Source: Acephala macrosclerotiorum (lineage: Eukaryota; Ascomycota; Leotiomycetes; Helotiales; Mollisiaceae). From it: DNA of 64,000 nt. A model generated the notes under the pieces. That model was given only the letters and a program-made list of their open reading frames with translations, was not told the DNA's origin and did no database searches. Below, in pieces: positions 24,252-36,462 of this stretch. Within the stretch, counting starts at the first letter, position 1. The number at the start of each line of letters is the position of its first letter. The stretch lies in NCBI GenBank assembly GCA_014904845.1, contig MU119364.1:1-64000 (forward strand). The letters run 5' to 3'. The position numbers were made by a program, and so were the translations under genes.

Positions 24252-27120
24252 ATGATTTCAGGACGCGGACGAGGCAAGATCAGGCCGCCTAGGAGAGTAA
24301 GTTCATCTCCGTCGATTCGCCCCACCATGTCAACCCCCGCTTCCATTCAGCTTCTATTTCTACCTCGCCAAAGAGCCTCAAGGTTCGCATACTCTTAGTT
24401 GAGCAACACAAGAACATCCTCGATCTTGAACAAGAAGAAGATAGCCTCAAACGAATCTTTCACTAGGGCGCTTGCCTACAGTATGGAAACAAGTCGAGTT
24501 GGTTACTTTTGGCATCTCAACTGGCACTTGCGCTCACCTTCTTGCAACATCACCTTAGCCATATACCAAGGGCCTCAGCTAACTTCTTTGTGCAGCCTGG
24601 AGTCGGTGGCCATGTCGAGACGTCCGAATTCGACACGCAGTGGGATATCTTGCGCTCCGCCCTCAAGGAGATTCATACGAAGAACGCGTCCAAACTCTCC
24701 TTCGAGCAGATCTACCGCGCCTCATATAAGATCGTCCTGAAGAAGCAAGGGGATAGACTCTATGATCGCGTCAGAGAGTTCGAGGAACAATGGTTCGGCA
24801 CCGAGGTTATGCCCAAGATCCGTCAACTCATCACCCCGAACTTAATCAACATTACACTGGAGGGAGTAGCTGGAGTAACAGCAAATGAGCGACGCACCAC
24901 TGGGGAGGATTTCCTTCGAGGTCTGAAGTTGGCATGGGAGGATCACATTTTGACGATGAACATGACGACCGATGTGCTTATGTACATGGATCGTGTCTAT
25001 TGCACCGACAATCGCAAAGCTTCGATCTTCACGACATCTATGGGATTATTCCGCGATCACATTCTACGAGGCCGTCTGACCGGGTCCGATCTCAATACAT
25101 TCAACATCCTGAACTCGGTTATTCTGGACCATATCAGCATGGAACGTGATGGAGATACCATCAACAGGGGACTTATTAGGTCGTGCGCTTTCATGTTGGA
25201 GGGGATGTACGAGACAGACGAAGAGAATGACTCCGACAAGTTATATTTGACGACGTTCGAGCCTGAGTTCCTTAGCGCTAGTAGAGCATTCTACAAAGCC
25301 GAATGCACGAATCTTCTGCAGAACTCGGATGCTTCATCATGGCTGCGGACAACCCAAAGGCGTCTCGCTGAAGAGGAGACCCGATGCTACATGACAATCA
25401 CTCCTCTTACTATCCCGAAGATCGCGAAGGTTGTTGAACAAGAAATGATCACCGCTCATCTCACGGAATTTCTTGCTCTGGAAGGCAGTGGTATCAAGGC
25501 CATGATCGAGAATGATCGATATGATGACTTGACTCTCCTATATGAGCTCATATCACGTGTTGATCAATCCAAGGAGCCTCTCAAAGTTGCTTTGCAGGCA
25601 CGTGTGGTCGAGCTCGGATCTGAGATTAATAAGAACATTCAGAACTTTGACTTCTCTGGAGCTACCGAGCCAGCCGAGAATGGCGAGGCCGCCAACGGTG
25701 GCGATAAAGGGAAGGCTAAACAGCAAACACAATCGGCCAAGATGACCGCAGCCGCCATCCAGTGGGTCGACGAAGTGCTTGGATTGAAGGACAAATTCGA
25801 CACTATGTGGAAGAAGTGCCTCGTTGAGGATCTCATCTTGCATACGGCTCTCACGAAGAGTTTTTCCGACTTCATCAACTTGTTCCCTCGTTGTTCCGAA
25901 TATGTGTCTCTGTTTATCGATGACAACTTGAAGCGAGGGATCAAGGGTAAGACAGAAGCTGAGATTGATGAAGTTCTCGACAAAGCTACCACATTGCTGA
26001 AGTATATCCAGGATAGGGATATGTTTGAGCGCTACTACAAGAAGCATTTAGCTCGCAGATTATTACACGGCAAGTCGGAAAGCTCTGATGTCGAGAAGCA
26101 GATGATCTCGAGAATGAAGCTTGAGATTGGCAGTGCTTTCACGAACAAGCTGGAGGGTATGTTCAAGGACATGACAATGTCCGACGATCTTACTTCAGGC
26201 TATCGCACCCATATCTCAAACCTCGGCGACTTGGATCGGAGACAGATCGACCTCGGTATCAGTGTTCTTACCTCGAATTTCTGGCCTATGGAGAGCATGG
26301 GCGGTGATGCATCTAGGCAAGAGGATGGAACCCAAATCTCTTGCAACTGGCCCTCTGAAATCACGACCCTACAAGAGTCCTTCAAGTCTTTCTATTTGAA
26401 GGAGCGCAACGGCCGAAAGCTTACTTGGCTCGGATTCCTGGGAAATGCGGACATTCGGTGTGCCTTCCCGAAGATCCCAGGCCAGACCGGTACTCTAGGC
26501 AGAGAACGAAGACACGAGATCAACATGCCAACATTCGGCATGATTGTAGTGCTTTTGTTCAACGACCTTGCAGATGACGAGCCCTTGTCCTTTGAAGAGA
26601 TTCAGCAACGAACAAACATACCCTCACGTGACCTGGCTAGAACACTCCATAGTATCGCTGTCAATCCGAAAGCCCAAGTCCTTAGAAAGGAGCCATATAA
26701 TAGGGAAGTCAAGCCAGGTGATAAATTCTTCTTCAATACCAAGTTCACGTCGAAGAACATCAAGATCAAAGCTCCAGTCATGGCTGGTGCTGTCAACAAG
26801 GTCGAAGGCGACGAAGAGCGTAGGGAAACAGAGGTCAAGAATGATGAACATCGTGGCTACGTTATTGACACCGTGATCGTCCGCATTATGAAGTATGTAT
26901 CCTGGACTACTCTTTATTGGAGACAAGTGCTAACATGAATACCAGGGCTCGCAAGGTCTACAGCCATCAGAATCTACTTATGGAGGTCATTCAGCAACTC
27001 TCGCAGAGATTCAAGCCGAATGTCGATATGATGAAGAAGCGTATCGAGAGCTTGATCGAGCGAGAATACATGGAACGAGTGGAGGATGTCCCGGTACCGA
27101 CATACAACTATCTAGCATGA
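24252..27120 (+). CDS. cul3: Cullin-3-type ubiquitin ligase scaffold
   Basis: Exons 24252-24296, 24596-26892 and 26946-27120 give 838 residues. The first exon encodes only MISGRGRGKIRPPRR, the N-terminus usual for fungal cullin-3; its GTAAGT donor and the TGCAG acceptor at 24595 join in phase. The 299-nt first intron is long for this window, so a missed mini-exon is possible. N-terminal cullin repeats (ALKEIHTKNASKLSFEQIYR), the cullin homology domain (DRDMFERYYKKHLARRLL) and the C-terminal winged helix are present. The neddylation lysine is about residue 781, split by the last intron (IVRIMK then ARKVYSHQNLL). The protein ends in the canonical YNYLA. It should assemble BTB-adaptor E3 ligases with a RING protein. 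Confidence 0.94.
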
Positions 27121-27598
27121 TTAGTGTGGTCGTTGTTTGGTCAGATGTGTGCATTTCGTGGGATTTACGGTATTGCATGGCTTGCGCGTGAGCGGGGCAG
27201 GTTTATTTGCTGGCTGGCTGGCGCTTGGGATTGGACCAGGCGCACTCACCGTGGTGGCCATCTATTGGAGGTCTCAGACTTTAACATTGGAGATAAGTCA
27301 GTGAAAATCCATGACAAGAAGCCCACCATCTGGGTGAGGAAGGAATATAGGAATATCACGTGATACATACTCAATTCAGAGACATGGTAGTATGAATGCC
27401 GAACAGGTCGACACGGAGTCTAGATTGCAGATTCAAGATGGTTCTCAGCGATGCTCTAAGGGGAAAGTAGAACCCCTGGCGATCGGAAGTTCTAGTTTGT
27501 CTTGTATGAAGTTGTAAGCGATGCGCTAGAAGTGTCAATGCCGTCAGTACTTTTCCAAGCGGAAATCGTCATCCAGAAGCGAGATATCTCTGCCATAG
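27121..27598. other. 3' region of cullin-3 and promoter of the NADH dehydrogenase gene
   Basis: About 480 bases between two same-strand genes. A short frame at 27124-27363 has no ATG at its head and no recognisable domain; I treat it as untranslated sequence. Confidence 0.4.
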
Positions 27599-29350
27599 AT
27601 GAATTTCCATCTCATATTCCTTCCTTCATTGCTAGCTCACTTCTCTATTTATGACCAGAAGATCCATTTTGTGATGTTCAAATCTCCAAGTTTGCATCTT
27701 GCATTTCAACCTTCAAGTTCCCGACAACTGCTGAGCCTAGTCTCAGCCTCGCATGCAAGGCTATCACTAGCTCTAACTTCTCTCTGTCCTGGACAACAGC
27801 GTCACTCCAACCTGAAAACGAGGGATTATTCTTTCGCATCCCTATCCCACGCCTCGACAAAATCCTCAAACCTCAAAATGGCGCCCACAACACGTAGCCA
27901 CAACTCCCCCACCAAACAACCAATGGTCGTCCTACCCACCTCTCTCCCCTCCTCTACAGCATCAACGACCCGCTCTTCCTCAACCGCTCAATCCTCGTCT
28001 CATACCTCCATATCATCCTCAAACAACAAACCAACAGTGGCAATCCTCGGCACCGGCTGGGCAGGCTGGACTCTGGCGCAAGACCTCGGCCGCTCGACCT
28101 CCTTCCTCCAAAAGCACAACCTTATCATCCTCTCTCCCACTCGAACCATGGCCCTAACCCCCCTCCTCGCCTCAGCCGCTAGCGGTATCTTCGATTTCCG
28201 CATCACGGAAGAACCTATTCGTCGATTGAGTCTTGGGAAAGGGGTGACGAAATATCAAGTCTGGTGCTCAAATGTTGATCTTGAGAGGAGGGTTGTGAGA
28301 TGTCGAGCAGCAGTAGGTTCCAATGCGCGCGAACAAACGAATTCCGGGCTCAAAGGACATTCAGACGGAGATGGAGGAGATAAGGATGGTGAGTTTGAAG
28401 TCAGTTACGATACATTAATCCTAGCTCCTGGATCGGAGGTTAATACCTTCGATATGCCGGGTATGAGAGAACATTGTTTGTTCATGAAGAGTGTAGCGAA
28501 TGCAATGGCGTTGAGAGAGAGAATACTCGACTGTTTCGTGCTCGCTTCCTTACCAACCTATTCCCTTGAGCAGAAGAGGGAGATTTTGCATTTTGTTATC
28601 GTGGGTGGTGGACCGATGGGTGTAGAGTTAGCGGCCGAGATTGATGAGTTGGTTCAAGAGCATTTATTGGGGGTTTATAAAGAGCTTGAGGGGTTGGTGA
28701 CGGTTTCTGTTTACGATATTGCGGATCGGATGTTAGGACAGTTTGGAGAGAAGTTGAGTGAGTATGCGATGGAGAAGTTTCGACGGAGAAATGTGAAGAT
28801 TTGTATGGGGAAACCTATTCAGGGGTTCGAGAAGGGGGTCGTGAAAGTGAAAGAGGATGGGGAGGTGAAATTTGGGGCTGCGGTTTGGCGTACGGGGAAC
28901 AAGGCGGGAAGTGTGGTTAAAATTTTGGAGGTGAAGAAAAACGGGGCAGGTCAGAGGGTTTTAAGGGATCCGTGGTTGAGAGTTTTGAAACAAGGTGATG
29001 GAGAGGGACAAGTGAAGGGTGTGTATGCCCTCGGAGATGCGGCTGGTATTGAAGGCGGAGAATTACCGACCACAGCGGAAGTGGCAGTTCAGAAGGCGAA
29101 ATGGCTTGTAAATTACCTAATAGCCGGTGAAGAAGGAAAGCAGTTCGAATACAAGCAGAAAGCTGTGGTGGCGTATATTGGGAGACAGGATGGAGTGGTG
29201 GAGGGCAAGACAGATTGGACGGGAGCAGGCGCTTGGTTGGCGTGGAGGAGTGGAAGTCTGGAGTGGACGAGGAGTTGGAGGAGGAGGGCGATGATCGTTT
29301 TGTATTGGGTGATGAATAAGCTGGATGGGAGAGAAATTGCTAGGTGGTAG
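27599..29350 (+). CDS. Type II NADH:ubiquinone oxidoreductase (alternative NDH-2-like)
   Basis: Single exon, 583 residues from the ATG at 27599 or 558 from 27674. The second start begins MFKSPSLHLAFQPSSSRQ, a better mitochondrial presequence, and I prefer it. The catalytic part begins near residue 145 with the FAD-binding motif ILGTGWAG; a second dinucleotide motif, VIVGGGPMGVELAAEI, binds NAD(P)H; GVYALGDAAG is the late FAD contact. The C-terminus with SGSLEWTRSWRRR and a hydrophobic helix resembles the membrane-anchoring end of NDH-2 enzymes. These proteins oxidise NADH at the inner membrane without pumping protons. The Ser/Thr-rich segment at residues 95-140 is unusual and probably disordered. 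It converges with the SNF2 gene. A related FAD oxidoreductase of other function cannot be excluded. Confidence 0.85.
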   Translation: MNFHLIFLPSLLAHFSIYDQKIHFVMFKSPSLHLAFQPSSSRQLLSLVSASHARLSLALTSLCPGQQRHSNLKTRDYSFASLSHASTKSSNLKMAPTTRSHNSPTKQPMVVLPTSLPSSTASTTRSSSTAQSSSHTSISSSNNKPTVAILGTGWAGWTLAQDLGRSTSFLQKHNLIILSPTRTMALTPLLASAASGIFDFRITEEPIRRLSLGKGVTKYQVWCSNVDLERRVVRCRAAVGSNAREQTNSGLKGHSDGDGGDKDGEFEVSYDTLILAPGSEVNTFDMPGMREHCLFMKSVANAMALRERILDCFVLASLPTYSLEQKREILHFVIVGGGPMGVELAAEIDELVQEHLLGVYKELEGLVTVSVYDIADRMLGQFGEKLSEYAMEKFRRRNVKICMGKPIQGFEKGVVKVKEDGEVKFGAAVWRTGNKAGSVVKILEVKKNGAGQRVLRDPWLRVLKQGDGEGQVKGVYALGDAAGIEGGELPTTAEVAVQKAKWLVNYLIAGEEGKQFEYKQKAVVAYIGRQDGVVEGKTDWTGAGAWLAWRSGSLEWTRSWRRRAMIVLYWVMNKLDGREIARW

Positions 29351-29562
29351 ATTCCCGATTACCAAGGCAAGGAATGTTTTACTCTAATTTCATTTCATTT
29401 GATTATTTCGAGTGACTGTAAATGTCACTACGTGGGCGCGATATTATGGACTTACACGAGGTTCCAAGACTTGACGACCAGCTGTTCAAGTCGGTACCGC
29501 ACTATCATACAATCATATATCCATATGTTCGGTCGTTAATTCAGATTATAGGTTCCAGACGC

Positions 29563-32500
29563 TCAAAGGTCCAACTCCTCATCCGAATCCTCCCAAGCAG
29601 GAACCTCCCAATCATCCTGCACCCGCTGCTGATTCGCGGTAGAGGATTCAGCTTGTTGCGGAACATCGATCGGCTGATACGCCGGAGACGGTGATTTAGC
29701 TCTCTCCTCAACCAACGCTGGGTCTAATTGGGCTTCCACCCATAGCTCCCCGAAGTTACTAGGAGTTTTCTTCTGCAGGGACTTTCCACTTGCGAGCGGT
29801 CTTCGAGTCAACTGCTCATGCTGGTCAATGTCCTTGCCTTTGTCGGGCTTTGGGCTTGCTTCTTCAGCAATGAGATCAGCGTCTGGGTCGAGAGGCTTGC
29901 TGCCCGCACCTCTGCTAAATACAGGCTGCGGGTGCTCAAGCTTCGCCATTTGGTCTGGGCCAGCGACCTCGTCATAGGGTATGGGCTGGAATCGGACATT
30001 GCGAATCCAGTCGTACATTGTTTGATCGTCGAGGATGCTCTTGCATTTGTTGTGTTCTTCGTTGCTCATTGCTCCTCGGCGGTTGATGATTACTTCTTCG
30101 ATGCTGCCTTTCAGGACAAGCGTCTCGACATAGACAGGCTTGGTCTGGCCGATACGGTGAGCTCGCTTGACGGCCTGGGCTTCTACTTGGGGAGAGAACA
30201 CAGGATTAACGAAATATACCCTGGAGGCTGAGCTCATGTCCAAACCGAATGCGGCTTGAGAGACGTCCATAAGCAAAACGCGAAAAGTGTCGGATTGATT
30301 GAAGGTCACAACATACTGGGCTCGTCGGGATGAAGATAGGGTCTTGGCGTAGATCAAGTGCTTGACACCCAAACACTCGAGGGCCTGGGCGATATACCAA
30401 GCAACGTTCTCAGCCTCGTAGAACACCAGAATCTTCTCATTTTCTTGATGGATGAGGATTCTATCCATAAGGTACGAGAGCTTTGTTGAGGCTGTCGAGA
30501 TCAGCTTAGTAGTTGCCAGTGGGGATCTGGGATCTAGAATTGAGGCATTAAATTGAGAAGCGGTCTCAATTTTGGGCTTCAATCCCTGGGTACTTGAGTC
30601 CGCGGTATGGCCTTCGAGTTCGCCAAGCGTTTGAGGGGTGCAAGGGGAGATATAATTATCGCCCTCAGATTGGGACTTTAGAGGATCCCAGGTGGGGCTA
30701 TCGGGTGGGAGCGTGCTTGTCTTCGCCACAGCTGGCATCTTCGATGTCGATATCGACGCAATCCGGCTTCGCTTTCTCGGACTCGATGCATCTCCGACTG
30801 TGACCCCGCCAGCTAGTGCAGGAGGTGGCAAGTCGCTTGTCTTCTTGGCAGCCTTTGCATCTTTGATCTTCTTTTGGGCTTTGATACGAGCCTTGATACG
30901 AGTGGTCGGAGCAGGTTCTAGGGCAGCAAGCGCAGCATTCATCGCATCAACACCAGCCTCGAGTAAACCTTCCGCCGGGTCTGGCTTCAACAACTACACA
31001 TTGAATTAGAGTATGATTTTTGAACGTCCCGGGAGTTGAGGAGCTTCCAGAAAAGAGTACTACAGAAAAAAGCAACAAATCAGTGTGGAAGTAAGCACTT
31101 ACCTGAGAGCCAATAAACTTCTGGATTGAGTGCACCATAGTCGCGCCCATGAAAGTCGGGTCGGTTGTGCTCTGGGTTAGCGACCATGCAGATCTAACTT
31201 CTTCAGGGAATTGGTTCTGAATACACATAGGCATCTCATGCCATTTGCAGATAGCTTGGAAGATATCGTTGGCAAGAACGGCTTCGCCCACCGAAATAGC
31301 TTGAATCAACAATTCCTCATCCCGTAGCGTGACTGGTACTTTTCGGTCCTTCAAGAAGTCCTTGGCGTTTTCGACAGTGTTGCGAACATGTTCTGCCTCG
31401 AAACCAGACCAGAAGAAGCTTGCTTGTCGAAGGTTAGACACTAATTGTTGCAGGTTCTTTCTCTGTCGTGGGTGGAAGAAGTAATCGGCGTCCTTACGTT
31501 CGGAAGTGATCGCGTTGGTGATGATCATTAAGCTGAATGTATTCAAAGAAAGCTTGTTCTGAATTGAGCCATCTAGGTAGATGACATTTTGGAATAAGGG
31601 AGGAAGTGTAACATCGTCAAGGACGTCTTCAGGCTTGTGTCGGATGATCATGCCTTCTAAAGTGACTCTGAGAGAATGCATGTTTCCTCGACTCTTCGAG
31701 CCATGGCGGGGTTGCATGACAAGTTGGGACCATGACGCATGGTCTTCATCACTTGGCGCATTCGCCCATGGACGAGCTTGTAAGAAGGTGGTGGCGATAT
31801 TACCGATTTTCTCAAGATCACGTCGTTCTTGCCTCAAGAACAAATCATTCTGCTGGCTTGAAGTTTCGGAAGACATGTCTGACTCTGGGGTGTACAGATT
31901 GGGGTCCGACAATTGTTTAAAGGGGTCGCTATTTCCTTGGTGGCCAGAACTGCCCATGGCCTTTGCCATCAATCTCTCGCCAGAGTCACCAATGGCGACC
32001 TCAGCACCATAAAGCCCTTGCGTAGGTGTGCCAGAGACAATCCATCTAGCGGAGAGTTGGAGAGACTCTAAGGCTGTGACTGCCATCGTCTTAGAGCTAG
32101 TAGAAGAATTGCCAAAAGAATGGCCCTCGTCAACGATCAATCGCTTAAAGTGGAAGTCTCTAAGTGGAGAGCGATAGTTGTCTTCGATGTCCTCTTTGCC
32201 CTCCTTCTCGAATCGAAGCCTGCTAAATAGTAGGATATCGTACTCGTTCAATTCTCTAGCTGGTGGGACCTTGTCTGAAGGGGAGCTGATGTAAAGCACA
32301 TTCAGACCGACGGTGTGTTTCTTGATTTCCGAACGCCATTGTTGAACCAAGTTACTGGGGACCACCACGATTGTTGTAGCGGATAACCATATCTTTCTAG
32401 ATGGAACATCGGCAGCATGTCGTGACTGCCGCCGGGGTGCTGGAGCAGGAAGGAAGTAGTGACCAGCCCCCTTCTCAATTGCTTCTCGGCATCGTTCGAA

Positions 32501-34188
32501 GGTGTAGGCTTCGGATGCCTCGAAATGAGCCAAGTCGCTCTTCCAGGGTATTCCAGACCGACCAAGACGAGCAGCAGCCATATCCATAAGCGAGCCAGTC
32601 GTCTTTCTCACCGGAACAGATCCGACCGAGTATTCCAACGGAATCTGAGATGACAGTTCGCGCGTAGCAAGGATCAGTGCTAAGCAGATCAGTGTTTTGC
32701 CAAGACCCATAGTCTCAGCACATATACCACCTCTAACTGCCTCGAATGTTCTCGGATCCCGAAAGCATCGACCAGAGTCAACATCACAGAACCAAGTAAC
32801 GCCTTTCTGATCAACTTGCGGGGTAAGCCTCGGATCGATGATTTGACCAGGCCGGGTTTCTCTCTGAAGCATCCTACGCAATAATCAGCACCGTTTCCTT
32901 CGTCTACTGCGATTCTCGAATGTCGAGATATGTAAGGGAAAATACTCACATGGCGGCTGAGCGACGCTGATAGTTGTGCATGGTTGTCTTGAGTCCAGGA
33001 ATGTCGCTGTCCAAGATCTTATACCTGAGGATTGGAGAGTCAGCTGTTGACTATCTGGAGATGTTTGAGCACAAATATAATGGTCTAAGAACACCATGTT
33101 GAATGCCCCAAGAAGATAAGCGCACTGCAAGTTAGAATTCTTGATCTTCACTTACATAGCATCTCGGACGTATATGTCAGAGACGACCTCTGGATCCGGC
33201 TTCGGTGAGGGCAGAGTGTTAAAGATTTTGAATAAGGAAGGTGCGTCTTTGGACTCTTTATCTAGGGACGGATCCACGTGGAAGTGAGGCGACGTGTCGG
33301 ACCAAGTACCTAAAGTCAGGAAGTTAGCTCTGACAGGTTAAGGAGGAACAACCAGAGGTTATGATTTGCAATTTGAAATATTACAGGAGGGTGAGTCATT
33401 AAAAGCTTACCATTCCAAGTCCACAGGGAGATGTCCAATTGCGTCAACAAGGCGTGGAGGGCTTTCCTAAGAGATGGTTGATCACGGTTGATCGAAGCAC
33501 GAGCAACGTCGTCTGGCAATACGTAGACCCGAACCTGGCCATGATAAGAATCATTCGGCTTGAATTCGAGGCGTACCCAACCTGCTAAGTGCAGCCCGAG
33601 GTATGGTTTGAGGATGGGACCCTCAAAAAACGTTGTTTGTAGTTCCTTCCCGACATAGACGCCGCCTCGATGGCTGGAGACATCCTTCGGATGAGGGAAA
33701 GCGGCCCAATTGCTGCAGGTGTTCCACGCGATAGGAGTTATGCCACTGTCACGTCTGTTCCTAATTCGCAAACATCCAACGGGTATGAACTTTGTGATAT
33801 CGAGTATGTAGTCATCGGGTGAAGATGCCGGAATTTGGTTCTTGAAGTTGAAACTCGATTGGGAGGCGTCGTCAATGGGGGAGGAGTGAGAGGAGTGTTG
33901 CTGTGTTCCCTGAAACGTTAACATTCGAGTTCTTCATATGAATCATTGTTTTCAATATCGCAGATTCTCTAGGGCTATCGTGCCTCTGCTAGTGAGCAGT
34001 ATTTAAGTACGTTGCGCCGTTAAACAGGAGATGACGGCCAGCTAGAGTGAAGTCTAGGTAAGGTTGGTAGATGGGAAATGTTGCAACAGGCATACCTTTG
34101 TGATCTTGGCACCATGGATATCAAGCTTCTGTAGCTTTCGAGGAGGTCCTTCTTCTTGGGGAGAAGTTGCAGAGCTCGAGCTCGCCAT
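29563..34188 (-). CDS. SNF2-family ATPase, 1340 aa
   Basis: Six reverse-strand exons: 34096-34188, 33411-33909, 33156-33309, 32950-33024, 31103-32873 and 29563-30993; total 4023 nt. Every junction is GT...AG and in phase. The N-terminus (MASSSSATSPQEEGPPRKLQ) is disordered; residues about 75-250 form an unassigned globular region. The helicase core has motif I MGLGKT (about residue 330), motif II as DEGH rather than DEAH (about 522), SGTPTQ, a long insertion, and a C-terminal lobe with ILVFYEAENVAWYI and the SNF2 motif VI QAVKRAHRIGQTKPV. No RING finger or HIRAN domain is visible, which argues against a true Rad5/HLTF. The acidic tail ends DWEVPAWEDSDEELDL. Expected to be a nuclear DNA translocase acting on chromatin or repair substrates; the target is unknown. 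Confidence 0.9.
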
Positions 34189-35982
34189 CTTGGTGGTGAA
34201 AGAGGAATTAGGCAGCTAGTAGAACAGAATAAGAGCTTAATATCAGGAAGAAACACAAAGACGCTGCCTGTGAGGATATTCAAATTATGTTTCACCGTAG
34301 AGGGACTGGGTGCTGCGAACTATCCATTACGGCAGAAGGTGACATGTGTGACCAGCAATAATATTTCTCGATCTTGAACGGTATACGAAATCTGGAGAGG
34401 GGCCGGATATAGCCACTATCGGCGGCTGATCGGCGGGTATCGCGCTTGGACTCTGCAGGGGATTAAGGGGCCGATGTATAGCCGAGCCTCACTTGACAAC
34501 ACTTGACAACAACTTCCTTTAGCATTTTTTGATCGTTCCAATACCATTAGGACATTGGTACTGAACACTCCCATCACACCTCTCAAATGATCCAAGGTCA
34601 CTAACCAACCTCCCTCGACTTTAAGGTGAGCAATTTGGTTCCCAAAGCTTCATACACGTGATAGATTTTACGTACGTCCCCATAGTTTCCGAACCTCAGG
34701 CTACTTCATCTCGAGGTACTCTACATATACCGTTTGAGAACTCCTCGAAAGATCCAAATTATTTTTACCATCCAACGCCTTTCGAGCAGCAGAAATGTCA
34801 GCTCCAATTACTTCCAGTCTCCGCCCTCTCATTCCAGTCCTCTCATCTACCGCCTCTCTTACGTTCTGCTTCAGCGAATTTTGGACTTTTATGCCTTTCC
34901 GCTGAGCCGATGTGCCTCCTGAATCTCCGTCTCACTTCTGGGACGACTATCTGTACAACACTATTCTAGGCGGGTGGGATACAGCTTGACCATGCTTTGT
35001 CTGGGTACTCTGTTTCCGCAACACGACGGGCCCGGCCAGGACTTTGTATGGGTGGGGCACAGTCCTTACGTTAGGCCATTGCGCTTTTGGACCAACCGTA
35101 GGCTTTTTAAGTGGTGCTCGTGGTGTTTACTTAAGCTAATAGAAACATGGGTCGCTAATACCATCAAGGAAATCGTTTACGATCCACCTGACAAGACCAA
35201 GGGCCAACTCAGCTATTGGCTCAAGATCACACAGTCCGAACTTGATCAACGATATACCAGCGGTGGCTTGCTTCGTACTAGCCTTCGCTCAATTGCTTTG
35301 AGCATCATCCATCATGGCTATGGTACTGTGACACCACGTGACTTGATGCCCTTGGAAGTGCTTGGCTGTGGAGTATTCTGAAGGCCTGACATAGCGATAG
35401 AAGGAGCCTTCGAGTACTTCATGCCGGAATAAAGTTATAGCTACGCTTCTGTTTGTACATAGGATGCATCCCAGGTTTCGTTCGGGCTGAGTCGCTGAAC
35501 ATATTCATCTGACACTCTGCTATTTTCTGATGCATGCCCAACAGGGAGCCTTGCTAGAAACGAGTTTGGATGTGCCATGTCCTTTAAATTCTCATGCTTT
35601 ATTGTTCCTGCCGCTTGCACAACCCACTATGAGATCAATCATTAACCCATCAGCTTCCCTTCACGAACCGCACACAAAGCAGCACCAATCAGCTTTTCAC
35701 CTATCAAGCTTACAGGCTAAAGTCAACTTGTATGGCAAAACGCTAAGCTGCATAGCAGGATCATATATTTGTTCATCGCAAGCAATCTATTGGGGCACAG
35801 CACCTTTCGGATTTCACAATCCAACAAGTGCTTGTGATTGCACGTGGCTGAGCCTTTGCCTTCACCTAGGTAGCTTGTCCGTCTAAGCGATGTTTAATAC
35901 TTATACGCACTTGCCTATTGCATTTCATGTGCTATGCTCATCACTCAAACACTTGCCTTTCTAACATTCCAAAACACTCAAT
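34189..35982. other. Gene-poor stretch with doubtful ORFs
   Basis: About 1.8 kb after the SNF2 start codon. Short open frames exist, the longest at 34974-35381 (135 codons, no homology that I recognise, rich in Trp/Leu/Cys). None is joined to neighbours by convincing introns. I see no mobile-element protein. It may contain a decayed gene. Confidence 0.35.
34974..35381 (+). CDS. Doubtful ORF, 135 codons
   Basis: An ATG-started frame encoding MGYSLTMLCLGTLF at its head and a helical segment (WLKITQSELDQRY) near its middle. No family recognised, no signal peptide, and no intron links to other frames. It may be random or the remains of a gene. Listed only because the C-terminal half has protein-like composition. 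Confidence 0.18.
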   Translation: MGYSLTMLCLGTLFPQHDGPGQDFVWVGHSPYVRPLRFWTNRRLFKWCSWCLLKLIETWVANTIKEIVYDPPDKTKGQLSYWLKITQSELDQRYTSGGLLRTSLRSIALSIIHHGYGTVTPRDLMPLEVLGCGVF

Positions 35983-36462
35983 ATGGCAAGCGGCCAACAC
36001 TGCTCCTTCCCCACCGACTACGCCGCCTACACCGGCTTCTGGGCTCAAGTCAACAATTCTACCAATTCTATCTACTCGAACCTCTGCCTCAATTTCCCAT
36101 CAACCGCGCCAGGTGTCGCTCAGCCGACAGCTACTCGAGAAGCAAGTTTCGCGTCGATCGGCGCTTCGAACCAGGGATGTAATCGACAAACAGATCTCAT
36201 CCAAATCATTAATAATCATGAATACGGCGCTCAAATCATACCAAATGCAGCTGGTCTTGCAGCAGTAACGACGCTCAAAGATAGCGGCTTTACTTCGAAT
36301 TATTTCTGGCTGAACTTGACGTCTGCTTTTTATGTTAATGAGAAGAAAAGTCCGTTGGGCTTGTGGATTCCGAATGCGCGGTCATATCATGGTATTTTCC
36401 CCAATGCGAGTAACTGGACTTTGCTAATTCTAAATCGAAGCTTGTACCGGTGGGTTGGGTGA
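35983..36462 (+). CDS. Hypothetical protein, 159 aa
   Basis: An ATG-started frame with good amino-acid composition: MASGQHCSFPTDYAAYTGFW, several Asn-X-Ser/Thr sites and three or four cysteines. No family is recognised. It lacks a signal peptide at the chosen ATG; an upstream frame (35934) encodes a hydrophobic start and could be a missed exon. The C-terminus (ILNRSLYRWVG) ends without a recognisable domain, so the gene may extend through an intron or be truncated. Confidence 0.35.
   Translation: MASGQHCSFPTDYAAYTGFWAQVNNSTNSIYSNLCLNFPSTAPGVAQPTATREASFASIGASNQGCNRQTDLIQIINNHEYGAQIIPNAAGLAAVTTLKDSGFTSNYFWLNLTSAFYVNEKKSPLGLWIPNARSYHGIFPNASNWTLLILNRSLYRWVG

Noticed and set aside
29818..30231. 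137-codon plus-strand frame inside the SNF2 gene
   Set aside because: Antisense to the helicase C-terminal lobe, which is strongly supported.
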